The notes: generated by a model from the sequence alone, not told the origin. A stretch of DNA of 52,774 nt from Erysipelotrichaceae bacterium (GCA_017539105.1 JAFYHQ010000025.1:1-52774), one strand, 5' to 3'. Numbered from the stretch's first letter, positions 35,802 through 45,955 are shown. Numbers and translations are program-made.

Positions 35802-37136
35802 ATGAAACTCAATTACAAACGTACATTTATCGTAGGACTCGCATTCCTATCCATCTGCGCATTCTGGCAGATGTATGATAATGTCATTCCTCTGATCCTG
35901 ACCAATACTTTTCATCTGAATGAAACGTATACCGGAGCGATCATGGCAGCCGACAATGTGCTGGCCCTGGTACTGCTTCCGTTGTTTGGTTCTTTATCGG
36001 ATAAGGTCGATACGAAAATCGGCAAGCGTATGCCGTTCATTCTCTTTGGCACGGGATGCGCAGTGATCCTGATGAATATCCTGCCTATCCTGGATAATTC
36101 CTATTTCACTGCCAACAGCAATCTCAAGGTCATCTCCTTCGTTATCGTGCTGGGCTTACTGCTGATTGCGATGGGAACCTACCGTTCCCCTGCGGTTGCC
36201 CTGATGCCGGACGTGACGCCGAAACCTCTGAGATCGAAAGCCAACGCGGTCATCAACCTGATGGGTGCGGTAGGCGGCATCATCTATCTGGCGATCGCTG
36301 CTGTGCTGTATCCGAATTCCAAGACCCAGGGACTGGCACATATCGATTATCAGATCCTGTTTATCGCTGTTTCCGCAATCATGTTCGTGTCGGTAGGAAT
36401 CTTGTTCCTGATCATCAAGGAACCGAAACTTGTCGAAGAAAACAAGGAACTGGAGAAGCAGCATCCCGAATGGAATCTCGCAGAAGATGACGGGTCGGGG
36501 CATGAAACGCTTCCGAAAGAGGTCAAGAGATCTCTGGGCTTCCTGCTGGCTTCCATCGCTTTGTGGTTCATCGGCTACAATGCCGTAACGACCTGGTTTA
36601 CGACGTACGTATCCGTGGTCATGGGCCAGGGTCTAGGCGGAGCAAGCACGTGTCTTCTGATCGCTACCGCAGGTGCGATCGTATCCTACATTCCGATCGG
36701 CAATCTTGCTTCCAAGATCGGCAGAAAGAAAACCATCATGATGGGGATCATCCTCTTGGCCGCGATGTTCTTTGCGGGATTCGTTCTTACCAGCATCTTC
36801 AAGAACATCAATGTGATCATGTTCATCTCCTTCGCTCTGGTCGGACTTGCCTGGGCGGCAATCAACGTCAACTCGCTTCCGATGGTCGTCGAGATGTGCA
36901 AGGGTTCCGATATCGGCAAGTTCACGGGTTACTACTATACCGCTTCCATGGCTGCCCAGATCGTCACACCGATGTTTGCAGGCACGCTGATGCGACTGAT
37001 TTCCTACAAGGTACTGTTCATCTATTCCGCGATCTTCGTGCTCCTGTCCTTCGTCACAATGACGCAGGTCAAGCATGGCGACCAGAAAGCCGAATCCAAG
37101 AAGGGTCTGGAAGCCTTTGAAGATATGCCTGATTAA
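35802..37136 (+). CDS. MFS transporter, GPH/SLC45-like
   Basis: A 444-residue carrier with about 12 membrane helices. GSLSDKVDTKIGKRMPFI is the loop 2-3 signature of sugar-type carriers, and VALMPDVTPKPLRSKANA matches the SLC45/glycoside-pentoside-hexuronide group. A second-half motif IGRKKTIMM mirrors the first. It may import a sugar or glycoside with a cation. AGAAAGGAT precedes the ATG; it is the second gene after the flavin-binding protein and ends at a good terminator. Confidence 0.8.
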   Translation: MKLNYKRTFIVGLAFLSICAFWQMYDNVIPLILTNTFHLNETYTGAIMAADNVLALVLLPLFGSLSDKVDTKIGKRMPFILFGTGCAVILMNILPILDNSYFTANSNLKVISFVIVLGLLLIAMGTYRSPAVALMPDVTPKPLRSKANAVINLMGAVGGIIYLAIAAVLYPNSKTQGLAHIDYQILFIAVSAIMFVSVGILFLIIKEPKLVEENKELEKQHPEWNLAEDDGSGHETLPKEVKRSLGFLLASIALWFIGYNAVTTWFTTYVSVVMGQGLGGASTCLLIATAGAIVSYIPIGNLASKIGRKKTIMMGIILLAAMFFAGFVLTSIFKNINVIMFISFALVGLAWAAINVNSLPMVVEMCKGSDIGKFTGYYYTASMAAQIVTPMFAGTLMRLISYKVLFIYSAIFVLLSFVTMTQVKHGDQKAESKKGLEAFEDMPD

Positions 37137-37159
37137 AACAGAAACTGAATTCATTAGAA

Positions 37160-37190
37160 TAAAATATCGTTCGCATGAACGATATTTTTA
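37160..37190. terminator. Bidirectional terminator after the MFS gene
   Basis: Eleven-bp stem AAATATCGTTC / GAACGATATTT (37162-37172, 37177-37187) with loop GCAT and a T-tract on both strands. It ends the MFS gene and the convergent nucleoside phosphorylase gene. Confidence 0.85.
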
Positions 37191-37213
37191 TCATGAACGA
37201 TATGAAAAACGTA

Positions 37214-37960
37214 TCAGATCCTTAGTGCTACCTCCAAGGCAATAAACAGCTTATTCAGGCTGTGGTTCGCATCGTGCAGTCCTTCCGTTTCATAACCGCT
37301 CTCGCTTAAGACGTCACCTGCTTCCAGGAAATCATAAAGGGTAAAGCCATGGAAATCGCAAAGTGCCTGTACTCCTGCAAGCTCCATTTCGACGGAGATG
37401 CAGCCTTCTTCTTTTCTTCTGGTAACCAAGCCTATCGTTTCCCGCATCATGGCATCGGTCGTCCAGTTTCTTCCTTTGACAAACGGCATGCCGATTTCCG
37501 TAAAGATCTCAGCCAGCCTGTCTGCTGTCTTTATTTCGATATAATCGGCAGCCGGAGCATAATAATAGGAACAGCCCTCTCCGCGGTAGCTTTCTGTCGG
37601 AATGATGAAATGACCCTTCGTCTTTTCCAGGTCCAAGGAACCGCAGGAACCGAACATCACGAATTTCGTCGCTCCTGTCAGCCAGTTCACTTCGCCGCAG
37701 AAGGTCGAGGCGCAGGCAGAACCGACTGCGGACAGATAGAATGCGATTCTTTCGCTTTTGTATTCAAGACAATAGATCGGCACATCTCCATTGCACGCCT
37801 TGATCAAAGCGATTTGCTCGCATTCGAAATGTGTCAGCAGATAATTAAATATCTCAATGGAAAAAGTGATCAGACATTTGTCGATCAGATGTTTCTTTTC
37901 TCCATAGAACATTTCGGTTTTCACGATAGGTTCTGTTTCATCATAAAAATCATTCAGCAT
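37214..37960 (-). CDS. Nucleoside phosphorylase (PNP/UDP family)
   Basis: A 248-residue protein of the purine/uridine phosphorylase superfamily: VMFGSCGSLD at about 100-110 (phosphate and ribose site), the GHFIIPTESYRGEG loop, TTDAMMRET near 168-176 and the ribose-binding VEMELAGV near 190. It splits nucleosides with phosphate to base and sugar 1-phosphate. Base preference cannot be read. A nucleoside hydrolase gene at 40.0 kb is another salvage enzyme. GAGGGA precedes the ATG. Confidence 0.85.
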   Translation of the reverse strand: MLNDFYDETEPIVKTEMFYGEKKHLIDKCLITFSIEIFNYLLTHFECEQIALIKACNGDVPIYCLEYKSERIAFYLSAVGSACASTFCGEVNWLTGATKFVMFGSCGSLDLEKTKGHFIIPTESYRGEGCSYYYAPAADYIEIKTADRLAEIFTEIGMPFVKGRNWTTDAMMRETIGLVTRRKEEGCISVEMELAGVQALCDFHGFTLYDFLEAGDVLSESGYETEGLHDANHSLNKLFIALEVALRI

Positions 37961-38038
37961 TTTCGATTCCCTCGATATGACAGCAAACGCTCTGAAAACC
38001 AGGGCGTTATCCGATATGATCCTGTTGATCAGCCGCGG

Positions 38039-38200
38039 CTAATCGTCAAGTTCCTTGTCGATCAGTTTTATCGCTTCCTTGTAGATCCGTACGGCTTCTT
38101 CCGCATACTGCCTGACTCCAAAAGACTCGTCGATATCTTCTAAAGAGTTTTCTACGATGATAAGAGCCAGATCATGGATACGCTGTTCTCTGTCAGTCAT
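38039..38200 (-). CDS. Small protein of 53 residues, unknown function
   Basis: From ATG 38198-38200, preceded by GAGGAGGC at good spacing, the product is MTDREQRIHDLALIIVENS... to ELDD: acidic, alpha-helical, without membrane segment or signal. The upstream extension to 38284 has no ribosome site. It is divergent from the PrsW-type protease gene and 78 bp downstream of the nucleoside phosphorylase start. No family recognised. Confidence 0.6.
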   Translation of the reverse strand: MTDREQRIHDLALIIVENSLEDIDESFGVRQYAEEAVRIYKEAIKLIDKELDD

Positions 38201-38328
38201 GGCATGTGCCTCCTCTAACTTGATTATACAAAAGAAACGGAAAGATGTTGATATTGCATTCGTAATTGTATAATAATATAGCAAGTTTAATTCTTATGAA
38301 ACGATTTCCATAAAGGAGGAAACAAGAA

Positions 38329-39126
38329 ATGTTGATGGGTTTTGTCGGTCTGCCGATTTCGATTACTTTGTACTGGCTGATGCTGCGTTCCAAAAAAGAA
38401 GATCCGTTTCCCAAAGGAGGCCTGCTTCGTCTGCTGATCGCTGCAGTGATCTCCGTAGCCCTTTCTTCCATCCTTTCCTTGCCGATGTCGATGATCGTCG
38501 CGATCTTCCGCAGCGGAGCTCTCAAAGATCTGCCCGGTTTCATTGAACTGATCCAGAACGATCCTTCCGTTCTCAAACAGATGATGGAGAATACCGATAG
38601 CGGCATCCTGTCGATGACTGTACGGTCTATAGTCGATATGTTTTTCTCTGCCGGATTGCTGGAGGAGGGTCTCAAGTACCTGACCTGCCGCATGGCCATC
38701 CGGAAAGAAGGCATGGTCCGTACCTGGATGGATGCTGTCGTCGCTTTTGCGATCGTAGGTATCACGTTTGAACTTCTGGAAAATGTCGCGTTCGGCGCAG
38801 GTTCCGATGTAGTGAGCACTTTGCTTCGAGCTCTGGCTTCCGCGCATTTCGCTTTTGGCGTCATCATGGGTTATTTTCATGGAAAATCACTTGTTACAGG
38901 AAAAAAGAGATACCGCCTGCTTTCCTTCTTTGTACCGCTCCTTTATCATACAGTGGCCAACGGCCTCATGGCATCAATGAGCCTGAGCAAGATCAACTAT
39001 GTCATAGGCGTCGCGTCTTCCATCAGTTATATCATTGCTGCAATTGCAGCGGTGATCATTGTTCTGCACTGGCAGAAAAACAAGACTTTGGATGTTCCGG
39101 TCCTTCAGAAACAGGATCAGGCATAG
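38329..39126 (+). CDS. PrsW-family intramembrane protease
   Basis: A 265-residue protein with about eight hydrophobic segments. The four PrsW motifs are visible: EEGLKYL near 112-118, FAIVGITFELLENV near 145-158, HFAFGVIMGY near 172-181, and the last, YHTVANGL, near 208-215. PrsW proteases cleave anti-sigma factors such as RsiW in Bacillus, though no anti-sigma gene is seen here. AAAGGAGGAAAC precedes the ATG. It is a single gene between a divergent small gene and a terminator. Confidence 0.85.
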   Translation: MLMGFVGLPISITLYWLMLRSKKEDPFPKGGLLRLLIAAVISVALSSILSLPMSMIVAIFRSGALKDLPGFIELIQNDPSVLKQMMENTDSGILSMTVRSIVDMFFSAGLLEEGLKYLTCRMAIRKEGMVRTWMDAVVAFAIVGITFELLENVAFGAGSDVVSTLLRALASAHFAFGVIMGYFHGKSLVTGKKRYRLLSFFVPLLYHTVANGLMASMSLSKINYVIGVASSISYIIAAIAAVIIVLHWQKNKTLDVPVLQKQDQA

Positions 39127-39147
39127 ATAAATACGATAAAAACATAT

Positions 39148-39186
39148 AATAAAAGCATTCGTTCCTTTGGCCGAATGCTTTTTTAT
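39148..39186. terminator. Bidirectional terminator after the PrsW gene
   Basis: Stem AAAAGCATTCG / CGAATGCTTTT (39151-39161, 39172-39182) with a 10-nt loop and T-tract; ends PrsW forward and the SBP operon reverse. Confidence 0.85.
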
Positions 39187-39211
39187 GCTGTTTTCCTGAT
39201 AAGGAAATATC

Positions 39212-39997
39212 TCAATGATAAATGTATTTTTCCGCCAGCATGTCGATGAATCCGCTTTCTCTTTCGATGAATTCATTCACAAACTGCAGTAGTTTTTCGT
39301 TCCCCTTCGGCATCAGGATGCCCAGTTCTCCATGCGTGAAAGGTTCCGTGATCAACGGTGCGGCAAGCCTACTGTCCATCTGTACATAATAGCCTGCTTC
39401 CGCAACCTCCGTGATCATCACATCGGCTTCCCCTTCTGCGATCAGATGAGGGATTTCCGCATTCTTCTCGTGGATGATCAGCGTCACTTCGGGAAGATTC
39501 TCTTTGACGAATCGTTCGTTGGTCCCGCCCGGATTCTCCATGACGGTGACTTCTTTCTTTTTGATATCTTCCAGGGTCTTGTATTTATCGGCATCTTCCG
39601 TTCTGACAAGGATGGTTTTCCCATTGACAAGATATCCTTCGGACATCAGGGCTTTTTCTTTTCTGTCATCGGTGATCGTAATTCCGCAGATCGCCATGTC
39701 GAATTTCTTGTTCAGGGTATCTTCCATCAGGGTCGGCCATGTGGTTGGGACATATTCGATTTCCACGCCCAGTTCATCAGCAATGGCTTCCGCCAGTTCC
39801 ACATCGAAACCTTCATAGGTTCCCGTGTCTTCATTCAGAAAGGACATCGGGATATAGTCCCCGGTCATGCCGACTTTAAGGACGCCTGTTCTTTTGATCC
39901 TGCGGAAAGGATCGCTGTATTCTCTGTATCCGAAGAATGCTCCAAGCATCAGAAGCAGGAGAATGCCAATCATAAGATTCTTGCTGATTCGTTTCAT
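39212..39997 (-). CDS. SBP family 3 protein, cyclohexadienyl dehydratase-like
   Basis: A 261-residue exported protein with one N-terminal hydrophobic segment and no lipobox Cys. The pattern GVLKVGMTGDYIPMSF, TTWPTLMEDTLNKKFDMAICGI, and especially VMENPGGTNERFVKENLP with EADVMITEVAE is the one found in PheC-type cyclohexadienyl (arogenate/prephenate) dehydratases, which share the amino-acid binding-protein fold. It could therefore make phenylalanine precursors outside the membrane or be a plain solute receptor; no ABC genes accompany it. Last gene of an operon with nucleoside hydrolase and GH13 glucosidase. Confidence 0.75.
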   Translation of the reverse strand: MKRISKNLMIGILLLLMLGAFFGYREYSDPFRRIKRTGVLKVGMTGDYIPMSFLNEDTGTYEGFDVELAEAIADELGVEIEYVPTTWPTLMEDTLNKKFDMAICGITITDDRKEKALMSEGYLVNGKTILVRTEDADKYKTLEDIKKKEVTVMENPGGTNERFVKENLPEVTLIIHEKNAEIPHLIAEGEADVMITEVAEAGYYVQMDSRLAAPLITEPFTHGELGILMPKGNEKLLQFVNEFIERESGFIDMLAEKYIYH

Positions 39998-40027
39998 AAA
40001 CTCTACCGTCTCTTTTTCTATTCTCCG

Positions 40028-40966
40028 TTACAGATCCTTGATCATTCTTGTGACAAGTTCGATATATGTTTCCGTAAACCGCTTCGCATCCACATCCAGA
40101 GCGACGCTGTGCCGTTTTTCCGGAAGATTCAGTTCCCTGAAGGTACCGATCATCCTGCCGTTTTCTTCGACCGTTAGATTGCATCTGAACCAGTTTGTGA
40201 TGATGGAAGGATCATAGCTTGCAAAGGCAGCCAAAGGATCATGCATGGCTCCGCCTGTTTCTTCATCCTGATATTCGTTTACGTAATAGAAACGGGCGAT
40301 CTCATAGAGATTCTTTCCTGCCTCATTGATTTCTTTCCATTCTTTGATGTCACTGACTTTAAACAGCGTTTTCAGAGTCACATCCAGCGGAATCACATTG
40401 ATATGTGCTTCGGATCCAAACACATATTTCGCCGCAACAGGATCATCGAAAATATTGGCTTCGCTATAGATATCCCGGTTGCCTTGTACCGTCAAGGCAC
40501 CGCCCATGATCGTGATATTGATCCTTTTCATGGCTTCCGGATCCTTCTTCACGCATTCGCCGAAATTGGTTAACGGTCCTACGAATACCACATGCAGATC
40601 TTCGCCATATTTTCTTGCGCAATCGACGATGAAATCGACGGCACAGATATCTTCCGCTTTCCTTTTCGGTTCTCCAAGATCGACATTGCCGATGCCGTTT
40701 CTTCCATGGATATCATCCAGTCTGGGATCTCTGTAATAGCTGTCGCTCTTCCAGTTGTGTTCCATGCCCCGATAGACTTTGACATCTTCCCGATGGAACA
40801 TTTCCAGCAGCAGCAGGCTGTTTTTTACCGACTGATCGACACTCACGTTTCCGAAGGTCGTAGAGATTCCCAGAAACTCGATATCCGGATTTGCCAGGAT
40901 ATATGAGATCGCCAAAGCGTCGTCAACGCCGGTATCGCAATCGATGATCATCTTTGTTTTTGCCAT
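40028..40966 (-). CDS. Inosine-uridine-type nucleoside hydrolase
   Basis: A 312-residue IU-nucleoside hydrolase. MIIDCDTGVDDALAI (about 7-20) holds the DxDxxxDD calcium and catalytic motif, with GNVSVDQSVKN, HVVFVGPLTNFGE and GGALTVQGN following; DPLAA near 240 supplies the last metal Asp. It hydrolyses nucleosides to base and ribose. AAGGAGAAAC precedes the ATG. Lies 10 bp after the GH13 gene and 30 bp before the SBP gene in one operon. Confidence 0.92.
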   Translation of the reverse strand: MAKTKMIIDCDTGVDDALAISYILANPDIEFLGISTTFGNVSVDQSVKNSLLLLEMFHREDVKVYRGMEHNWKSDSYYRDPRLDDIHGRNGIGNVDLGEPKRKAEDICAVDFIVDCARKYGEDLHVVFVGPLTNFGECVKKDPEAMKRINITIMGGALTVQGNRDIYSEANIFDDPVAAKYVFGSEAHINVIPLDVTLKTLFKVSDIKEWKEINEAGKNLYEIARFYYVNEYQDEETGGAMHDPLAAFASYDPSIITNWFRCNLTVEENGRMIGTFRELNLPEKRHSVALDVDAKRFTETYIELVTRMIKDL

Positions 40967-40976
40967 ATGTTTCTCC

Positions 40977-42464
40977 TTATTTCACTTTAATCAGTGCTGC
41001 GCAGCCTGCCGGCAGTTTTCCTTTGAATTCTCTGGAAGAAATGACTGTTTCTCCTTCAAAAGAATATGCTTTCTTCGACAGATTCGCAATCAATACATAT
41101 CTGCCTCTTTCAAAGAGGAACACTCTGTTTTCTTCTTTGATTTCCACATGCGGATCTTTCAGTTCCTGAATCGTTTTTCTTAAAGAAATCAGCCTGCAGA
41201 TGAAATGATACAATGATTCCTTGTCTTTCATGGCCTGTCTGACGGAAAGCGTATTCTCCGGATTGAAAGAAAGATATGGTTCCTTCCCTTTTGTGAAGCC
41301 ATGGAAAGGTTCCGTATCATCCCAGATCATCGGGATCCGGGTCCCTGTCCTTTGATAGCCGCCGTCTTTTGAAGAGATATGGGAAGTCTTCATCTCGATC
41401 TCGTCGCCATACAGGACAAAAGGAATGCCAGGCAGACAGAACAGCATCATATAGAAGACTTTCAGTTCCTCATGGTTCAGATAGTTCGCGATACGACAGG
41501 TATCATGGTTGCCGCTGATCAGTGCCAGATAGCTCTTTGTCTTCTCCGCTTCCATAAAGCGCTCTTTCATATCGTTCAGAGTAAAACCGATATCGTTGTT
41601 TCCATGAATGATGGACGTGCCTCGCGTATTTTTATCGCTTCTAAAAAAGCGGTGATAGAAATTGTCCCAGTGGTCCAGCACGAAATCCGCATCGAAGCCC
41701 GCTTTGAATGCGCGTTCCGGATAGGACCATTCACTTACGAAGAACGCTTCAGGATATTCCTTCCGGATCCTTCTGAACATCCATTTCCATACTTCGATGG
41801 TCGCGGATTTGTCTTCATCGTTCTTGACCAGGGAATCTGCCATATCGACACGGAAGCCATCTGCTCCGTTCTTAAGCCAGTAACGCATCACTTCAAGCAT
41901 GTATTTCCTGGCAAGGAAAGTCCTCTTGTCTTTGTAGGACATCTGCCACTTTGGTTGTTCTATCTCTTTGAAGCCGTAATTGAACGCCGGCTGATGCGCA
42001 AAGAAATTCACCATGTAGCAGCCATGCCGGTCGAACATGCCGGAGATCAGATTGTTTCCTTTATTCCATAAATTATCGTTCCAGATGAAAAGATCGCTGT
42101 ATTCATTCCGTTCTGCTTGGGCGCTTTTGAGAAAATCCGGATTCTGGAAAGAAGCATGTCCGATGACCAGATCGACGATGATTTTTATGTTCCTGTCATG
42201 TGCCTGTTTCACCATTTCCCTATAATCATCCATCGTACCGAAACGGGGATCGATATCAAAAAAGTCTTCGACATCATAGCCTCCATCCTTGAAAGGAGAA
42301 CGGTAGAAGGGATTGAACCAAATCGCATTAAAACCCATCCCCTGAATATAATCCAGTTTGGATGTAATGCCCTTCAGATCCCCGATCCCATCGCGGTTGC
42401 TATCGGAAAAAGAAGTAGGATAGATCTCATAGACGATCATGTCGCGGAAAATGTTTTTGCTCAT
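40977..42464 (-). CDS. GH13 alpha-glucosidase, oligo-1,6-glucosidase-like
   Basis: A 495-residue GH13 enzyme. YEIYPTSFSDSNRDGIGDLKGI opens the barrel as in the GH13_31-type group; the catalytic nucleophile Asp is in GFRVDMAD (near 200), the acid/base Glu in VSEWSYP (near 245), the third carboxylate in SGNHDT (near 318). The usual DLVxNHTS motif is DLVIGHASFQ, with the His kept. No signal peptide, so cytoplasmic, acting on imported oligosaccharides. AGAAAGGAATC precedes the ATG; first gene of an operon with nucleoside hydrolase and SBP protein. Confidence 0.9.
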   Translation of the reverse strand: MSKNIFRDMIVYEIYPTSFSDSNRDGIGDLKGITSKLDYIQGMGFNAIWFNPFYRSPFKDGGYDVEDFFDIDPRFGTMDDYREMVKQAHDRNIKIIVDLVIGHASFQNPDFLKSAQAERNEYSDLFIWNDNLWNKGNNLISGMFDRHGCYMVNFFAHQPAFNYGFKEIEQPKWQMSYKDKRTFLARKYMLEVMRYWLKNGADGFRVDMADSLVKNDEDKSATIEVWKWMFRRIRKEYPEAFFVSEWSYPERAFKAGFDADFVLDHWDNFYHRFFRSDKNTRGTSIIHGNNDIGFTLNDMKERFMEAEKTKSYLALISGNHDTCRIANYLNHEELKVFYMMLFCLPGIPFVLYGDEIEMKTSHISSKDGGYQRTGTRIPMIWDDTEPFHGFTKGKEPYLSFNPENTLSVRQAMKDKESLYHFICRLISLRKTIQELKDPHVEIKEENRVFLFERGRYVLIANLSKKAYSFEGETVISSREFKGKLPAGCAALIKVK

Positions 42465-42518
42465 AACGATTCCTTTCTTTCAGGATCTCTTACTGTCATT
42501 TTAACATCATTTCGAATC

Positions 42519-42545
42519 AAAAAAGGTCCCGATATTGGGACCTTC
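42519..42545 (-). terminator. Terminator of pnp
   Basis: Eight-bp stem AAGGTCCC / GGGACCTT (42523-42530, 42537-42544) and a reverse-strand run of six T residues, about 15 bp after the pnp stop. Confidence 0.85.
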
Positions 42546-42559
42546 CTCATTCGTTCAAA

Positions 42560-44746
42560 TTATTTCTTGCCGAAGACCCTGACTTCGCCGCCATGGCTCT
42601 CGGTTTCTTTTTTCTCGGTATCTTCCTTCTTGTTCTGAGTCTTTTCCGGTTTCGGAAGCAGGTCTTTCGCAGAAACGTTGACCTTGCCCTTTTCATCGAT
42701 TTCGATGACCTTGACCTTGACGATATCGCCAAGCTTCAGGACATCTTCCGGCTTGTTGACTCTTTCATGAGCGATCTTGGAGACATGAAGCAGCGCATCC
42801 TGTCCCTTGAACAGTTCAACGAAGGCGCCATACTTTTCCAGCTTGACGACTTTCGCATCGTAGATCTCGCCGATCTTGGCTTCTTTGCAGATCTCATCGA
42901 TCATCGCTTTCGCTTTATCGATCGCTTCCTTATCGGAATGATAGATCACGACCTTGCCGTCATCTTCGATATCGATCTTGACATCGTCGCAGTTGTCAAT
43001 GATTTCGTTGATCGTCTTGCCGCCGGTACCGATGACTTCTCTGATCTTGTCGGTAGGAATATGGAACGTAACCATCTTCGGAGCATACTTGCTGACTTCC
43101 GGACGCGGAGCGGCAATCGCCGTTTCCATGTTGTCAAGAATTTCCATTCTACCCTTATGAGCCTGCGCCAATGCTTCCTTGAAGATCTCTCTGGTGATGC
43201 CTTTGCACTTGATATCCATCTGCAGAGCGGTGATGCCTTCTCTTGTTCCGGCGACCTTGAAGTCCATATCGCCATAGTGGTCTTCCATACCCTGGATATC
43301 CGTCAGAATGGAGTAGTTGTCACCCGTAGTGATCAGGCCCATAGCTACACCGGCAACCGGAGCCTTGATCGGAACGCCTGCCGCCATCAGGGACATCGAT
43401 CCTGCACAGATCGAAGCCTGGGAGCTGGAACCATTGGATTCCAGGACTTCAGCGACAGTTCTTATCGCATATGGGAATTCTTCTTCGCTAGGCATGACCT
43501 GCAGCAAAGCTCTTTCGCCTAAGGCGCCATGACCGATCTCGCGACGGCCAGGAGAACCCATTCTGCCGACTTCACCAACACAGTATGGCGGGAAGTTGTA
43601 CTGATGCATGAATCGTTTTTCTTCGATTTCTGTCAAATCATCGACGATCTGGTTTTCGCCTAAAGGACCTAATGTCGTAACGGATAATACCTGTGTCTGT
43701 CCTCTGGTAAACATGGCGGAACCATGGACACGCGGCAAGAGATCGACCTGGGAATCCAATGGCCGGATCTCGTCAAGCGCTCTTCCATCCGGACGGATCT
43801 TTTCATCGGAGATCAGTCTTCTGACTTCATTCGCGATGATTTCCGTACAGTACTCGCCTGCCTGTTTCACATACAGATCGCGTTCCTTCTCGCTCAATGC
43901 TTCATCTTCAGCGAAATGATTCTTCATTTCCTGCGTGATGCCTTCCTGGGCTGCATAGGATTCCAGCTTGTCATGGATAGAAACAGCCGCTTCCAGACGT
44001 GCCTTGCCATTGGCATTGATATAGTCCTTGACTTCATCTGCGATCTCGTAAAGAACGACTTCCATCTTTTCCTTGCCTACTTTGGCAATGATCTCTTCCT
44101 CGATCTCGCAGAGTTCTTTCACTTTCTCATGACCGAACATCAGCGCATCCAGCATCAGTTCTTCGCTGACCTCATGCGCGCCTGCCTCGACCATGTTCAA
44201 GGCTTCCTTCGTACCGGCAACCGTCAGATCGATCAGAGATCTGCTTGCCTGTTCGCTGGATGGATTGACAATGAATCCGCCATCCACATAAGCGACCTTC
44301 ACGCCGGCGATCGGGCCATCGAACGGGATATTCGAAATGCACAGCGCCAGGCTCGCACCCAGCATCGCGCTCATTTCCGGCGAACAGTCGGTATCCGTAG
44401 ATAATACGGTATTGACCACCTGTACCTCGTTACGGAAGCCTTCCGCAAACAACGGACGGATCGGCCTATCGATCAGACGTGCCGTCAATGTGGCATGTTC
44501 GGAAGGACGGCCTTCTCTTCTTAAGAAACTTCCCGGGATCTTTCCGGCAGAATACAGTTTTTCTTCAAAAGAAACCGTCAGCGGAAAGAAATCGGAATCT
44601 TTGGCGACATTGGATGCACAAGCAGTAGACAATGTGACCGTGTCACCATACCTTACCAGTACAGACCCTCCGGCCTGTTTTGCGATTTCGCCAGTCTCGA
44701 TGCGTAACTTTCGACCATAGAAATCATACTCAAATACTTCTTTCAT
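42560..44746 (-). CDS. pnp: Polynucleotide phosphorylase
   Basis: A 728-residue 3'-5' exoribonuclease: two RNase PH-like domains separated by a helical domain (about 1-550; [15 protein letters not shown] in the second), a KH domain with [12 protein letters not shown] near 570, and an S1 domain ([21 protein letters not shown] near 630). It uses phosphate to degrade RNA and can add tails. The C-terminus is a Lys/Glu-rich tail, [20 protein letters not shown]. Monocistronic with its own promoter; no rpsO gene next to it, unlike the usual rpsO-pnp order. Confidence 0.96.
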   Translation of the reverse strand: MKEVFEYDFYGRKLRIETGEIAKQAGGSVLVRYGDTVTLSTACASNVAKDSDFFPLTVSFEEKLYSAGKIPGSFLRREGRPSEHATLTARLIDRPIRPLFAEGFRNEVQVVNTVLSTDTDCSPEMSAMLGASLALCISNIPFDGPIAGVKVAYVDGGFIVNPSSEQASRSLIDLTVAGTKEALNMVEAGAHEVSEELMLDALMFGHEKVKELCEIEEEIIAKVGKEKMEVVLYEIADEVKDYINANGKARLEAAVSIHDKLESYAAQEGITQEMKNHFAEDEALSEKERDLYVKQAGEYCTEIIANEVRRLISDEKIRPDGRALDEIRPLDSQVDLLPRVHGSAMFTRGQTQVLSVTTLGPLGENQIVDDLTEIEEKRFMHQYNFPPYCVGEVGRMGSPGRREIGHGALGERALLQVMPSEEEFPYAIRTVAEVLESNGSSSQASICAGSMSLMAAGVPIKAPVAGVAMGLITTGDNYSILTDIQGMEDHYGDMDFKVAGTREGITALQMDIKCKGITREIFKEALAQAHKGRMEILDNMETAIAAPRPEVSKYAPKMVTFHIPTDKIREVIGTGGKTINEIIDNCDDVKIDIEDDGKVVIYHSDKEAIDKAKAMIDEICKEAKIGEIYDAKVVKLEKYGAFVELFKGQDALLHVSKIAHERVNKPEDVLKLGDIVKVKVIEIDEKGKVNVSAKDLLPKPEKTQNKKEDTEKKETESHGGEVRVFGKK

Positions 44747-44775
44747 CTTTTCTCTCTTTCTTGTTAAACGTAACT

Positions 44776-44804
44776 ATTCTAACACTATATTTATAAAAAG
44801 TAAA
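44776..44804 (-). promoter_or_regulatory. pnp: Promoter of pnp
   Basis: TTTACT (44799-44804) and TAGAAT (44776-44781) on the reverse strand, 17 bp apart; AAGAGAGAAAA precedes the ATG. It is back to back with the cca -10 box. Confidence 0.55.
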
Positions 44805-44809
44805 AAAGT

Positions 44810-44815
44810 TATAAT
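44810..44815 (+). promoter_or_regulatory. cca: -10 element of cca, 6 nt before the ATG
   Basis: TATAAT followed after six bases by the ATG of cca at 44822. No ribosome site and no good -35. A leaderless cca message is possible. Confidence 0.45.
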
Positions 44816-44821
44816 AAATAT

Positions 44822-45955
44822 ATGCAGTTATCGAACTCGGTACAAACAGTTCTTGATGAACTGATCCGCCATGGATATGATGCCTATCTGGTCGGAGGAG
44901 CGGTGAGAAACTATCTTCTGGATATCGAAAGTGACGACTATGATGTCACGACCGCAGCCAATCCGGATACGATCAAAGAGATCTTCAAGGATTATCGTTT
45001 TTATGATATCGGCAAAAAACACGGAACAGTCACGGTCCTGATCGGCGAAGACAAGATCGATGTGACGCCATACCGTTTCGAGTCCGATTACCATGATCAC
45101 CGTCATCCGGATACCGTTTCGTTTACGGCAGATCTTAAGGAAGACCTCGAGCGTCGCGATTTTACGATCAACGCCATATGTCTGGATTATGAGGGCAAGG
45201 TCATCGATCTGTTCGGAGGTATCAATGATCTGAATCATAAGCTCATTAGAACGGTCGGAGATCCTTACCGGCGTTTTCAAGAAGATGCTCTGCGCATCCT
45301 TCGGGCGTTACGTTTCGAGGCGAAACTGGACTTTCAGATCGAAGAAAAGACTGCGGAAGCCATCCATGGATGCAAAGACTTGCTGAAGCATATTTCGAAC
45401 GAACGCAAACGCACGGAACTGCTGCAGATCCTGTCTTCTCCGGCAGCCTTCCGTATCATCAATGAATACCTCGATGTGTTCAATACCTTCATGAAATTTA
45501 AACCGGTCGATAAAGAAAAGAACGATTTCTCAGAACCGTTGTTTGCTTTGGCATATCTATTAAAAGACAATGAAAACAGTCCTTTGAAAGAACTGAAATA
45601 CTCCGCAGATGAGATCTCTCTGATCGATACATTGATCGAAGCGACAAAAGCCGATCTCAGTGATGATTACGGATTCATCCAAGCATTATCCAATCCGTTC
45701 CAGAAAGAAACCCTGACGTTCCTGGAAGACTATCATCATCTGGATCTGCAGGATCGTTATGAAAAACTGAAAGGATACATGATCACTCCGGATCAGCTGA
45801 ATCTCGATGGCGATACGATCAGAAACTTCGGATATCACAATAAAGAAATCGGACAAATCAAGAAGACACTGACCGAAATGGTCCACAGGCAACAACTGAA
45901 GAATGAAAAAGAAGCTTTGCAAAATTTCCTGGCAAGCCATACAATAGCATTATGA
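44822..45955 (+). CDS. cca: CCA tRNA nucleotidyltransferase
   Basis: A 377-residue class II nucleotidyltransferase that adds or repairs the 3' CCA of tRNA. YLVGGAVRNYLL (about 21-32), YDVTTAANPDTI (DxD-type motif, near 40-51), RRDFTINAICLDYEG near 117 and RFQEDALRILRALRFEAKLDF near 150 are the head and neck motifs. The C-terminal body is short and lacks an HD domain. ATG 44822 is the natural family start, yet has no ribosome site. Overlaps the next gene by 4 bp. Confidence 0.93.
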   Translation: MQLSNSVQTVLDELIRHGYDAYLVGGAVRNYLLDIESDDYDVTTAANPDTIKEIFKDYRFYDIGKKHGTVTVLIGEDKIDVTPYRFESDYHDHRHPDTVSFTADLKEDLERRDFTINAICLDYEGKVIDLFGGINDLNHKLIRTVGDPYRRFQEDALRILRALRFEAKLDFQIEEKTAEAIHGCKDLLKHISNERKRTELLQILSSPAAFRIINEYLDVFNTFMKFKPVDKEKNDFSEPLFALAYLLKDNENSPLKELKYSADEISLIDTLIEATKADLSDDYGFIQALSNPFQKETLTFLEDYHHLDLQDRYEKLKGYMITPDQLNLDGDTIRNFGYHNKEIGQIKKTLTEMVHRQQLKNEKEALQNFLASHTIAL

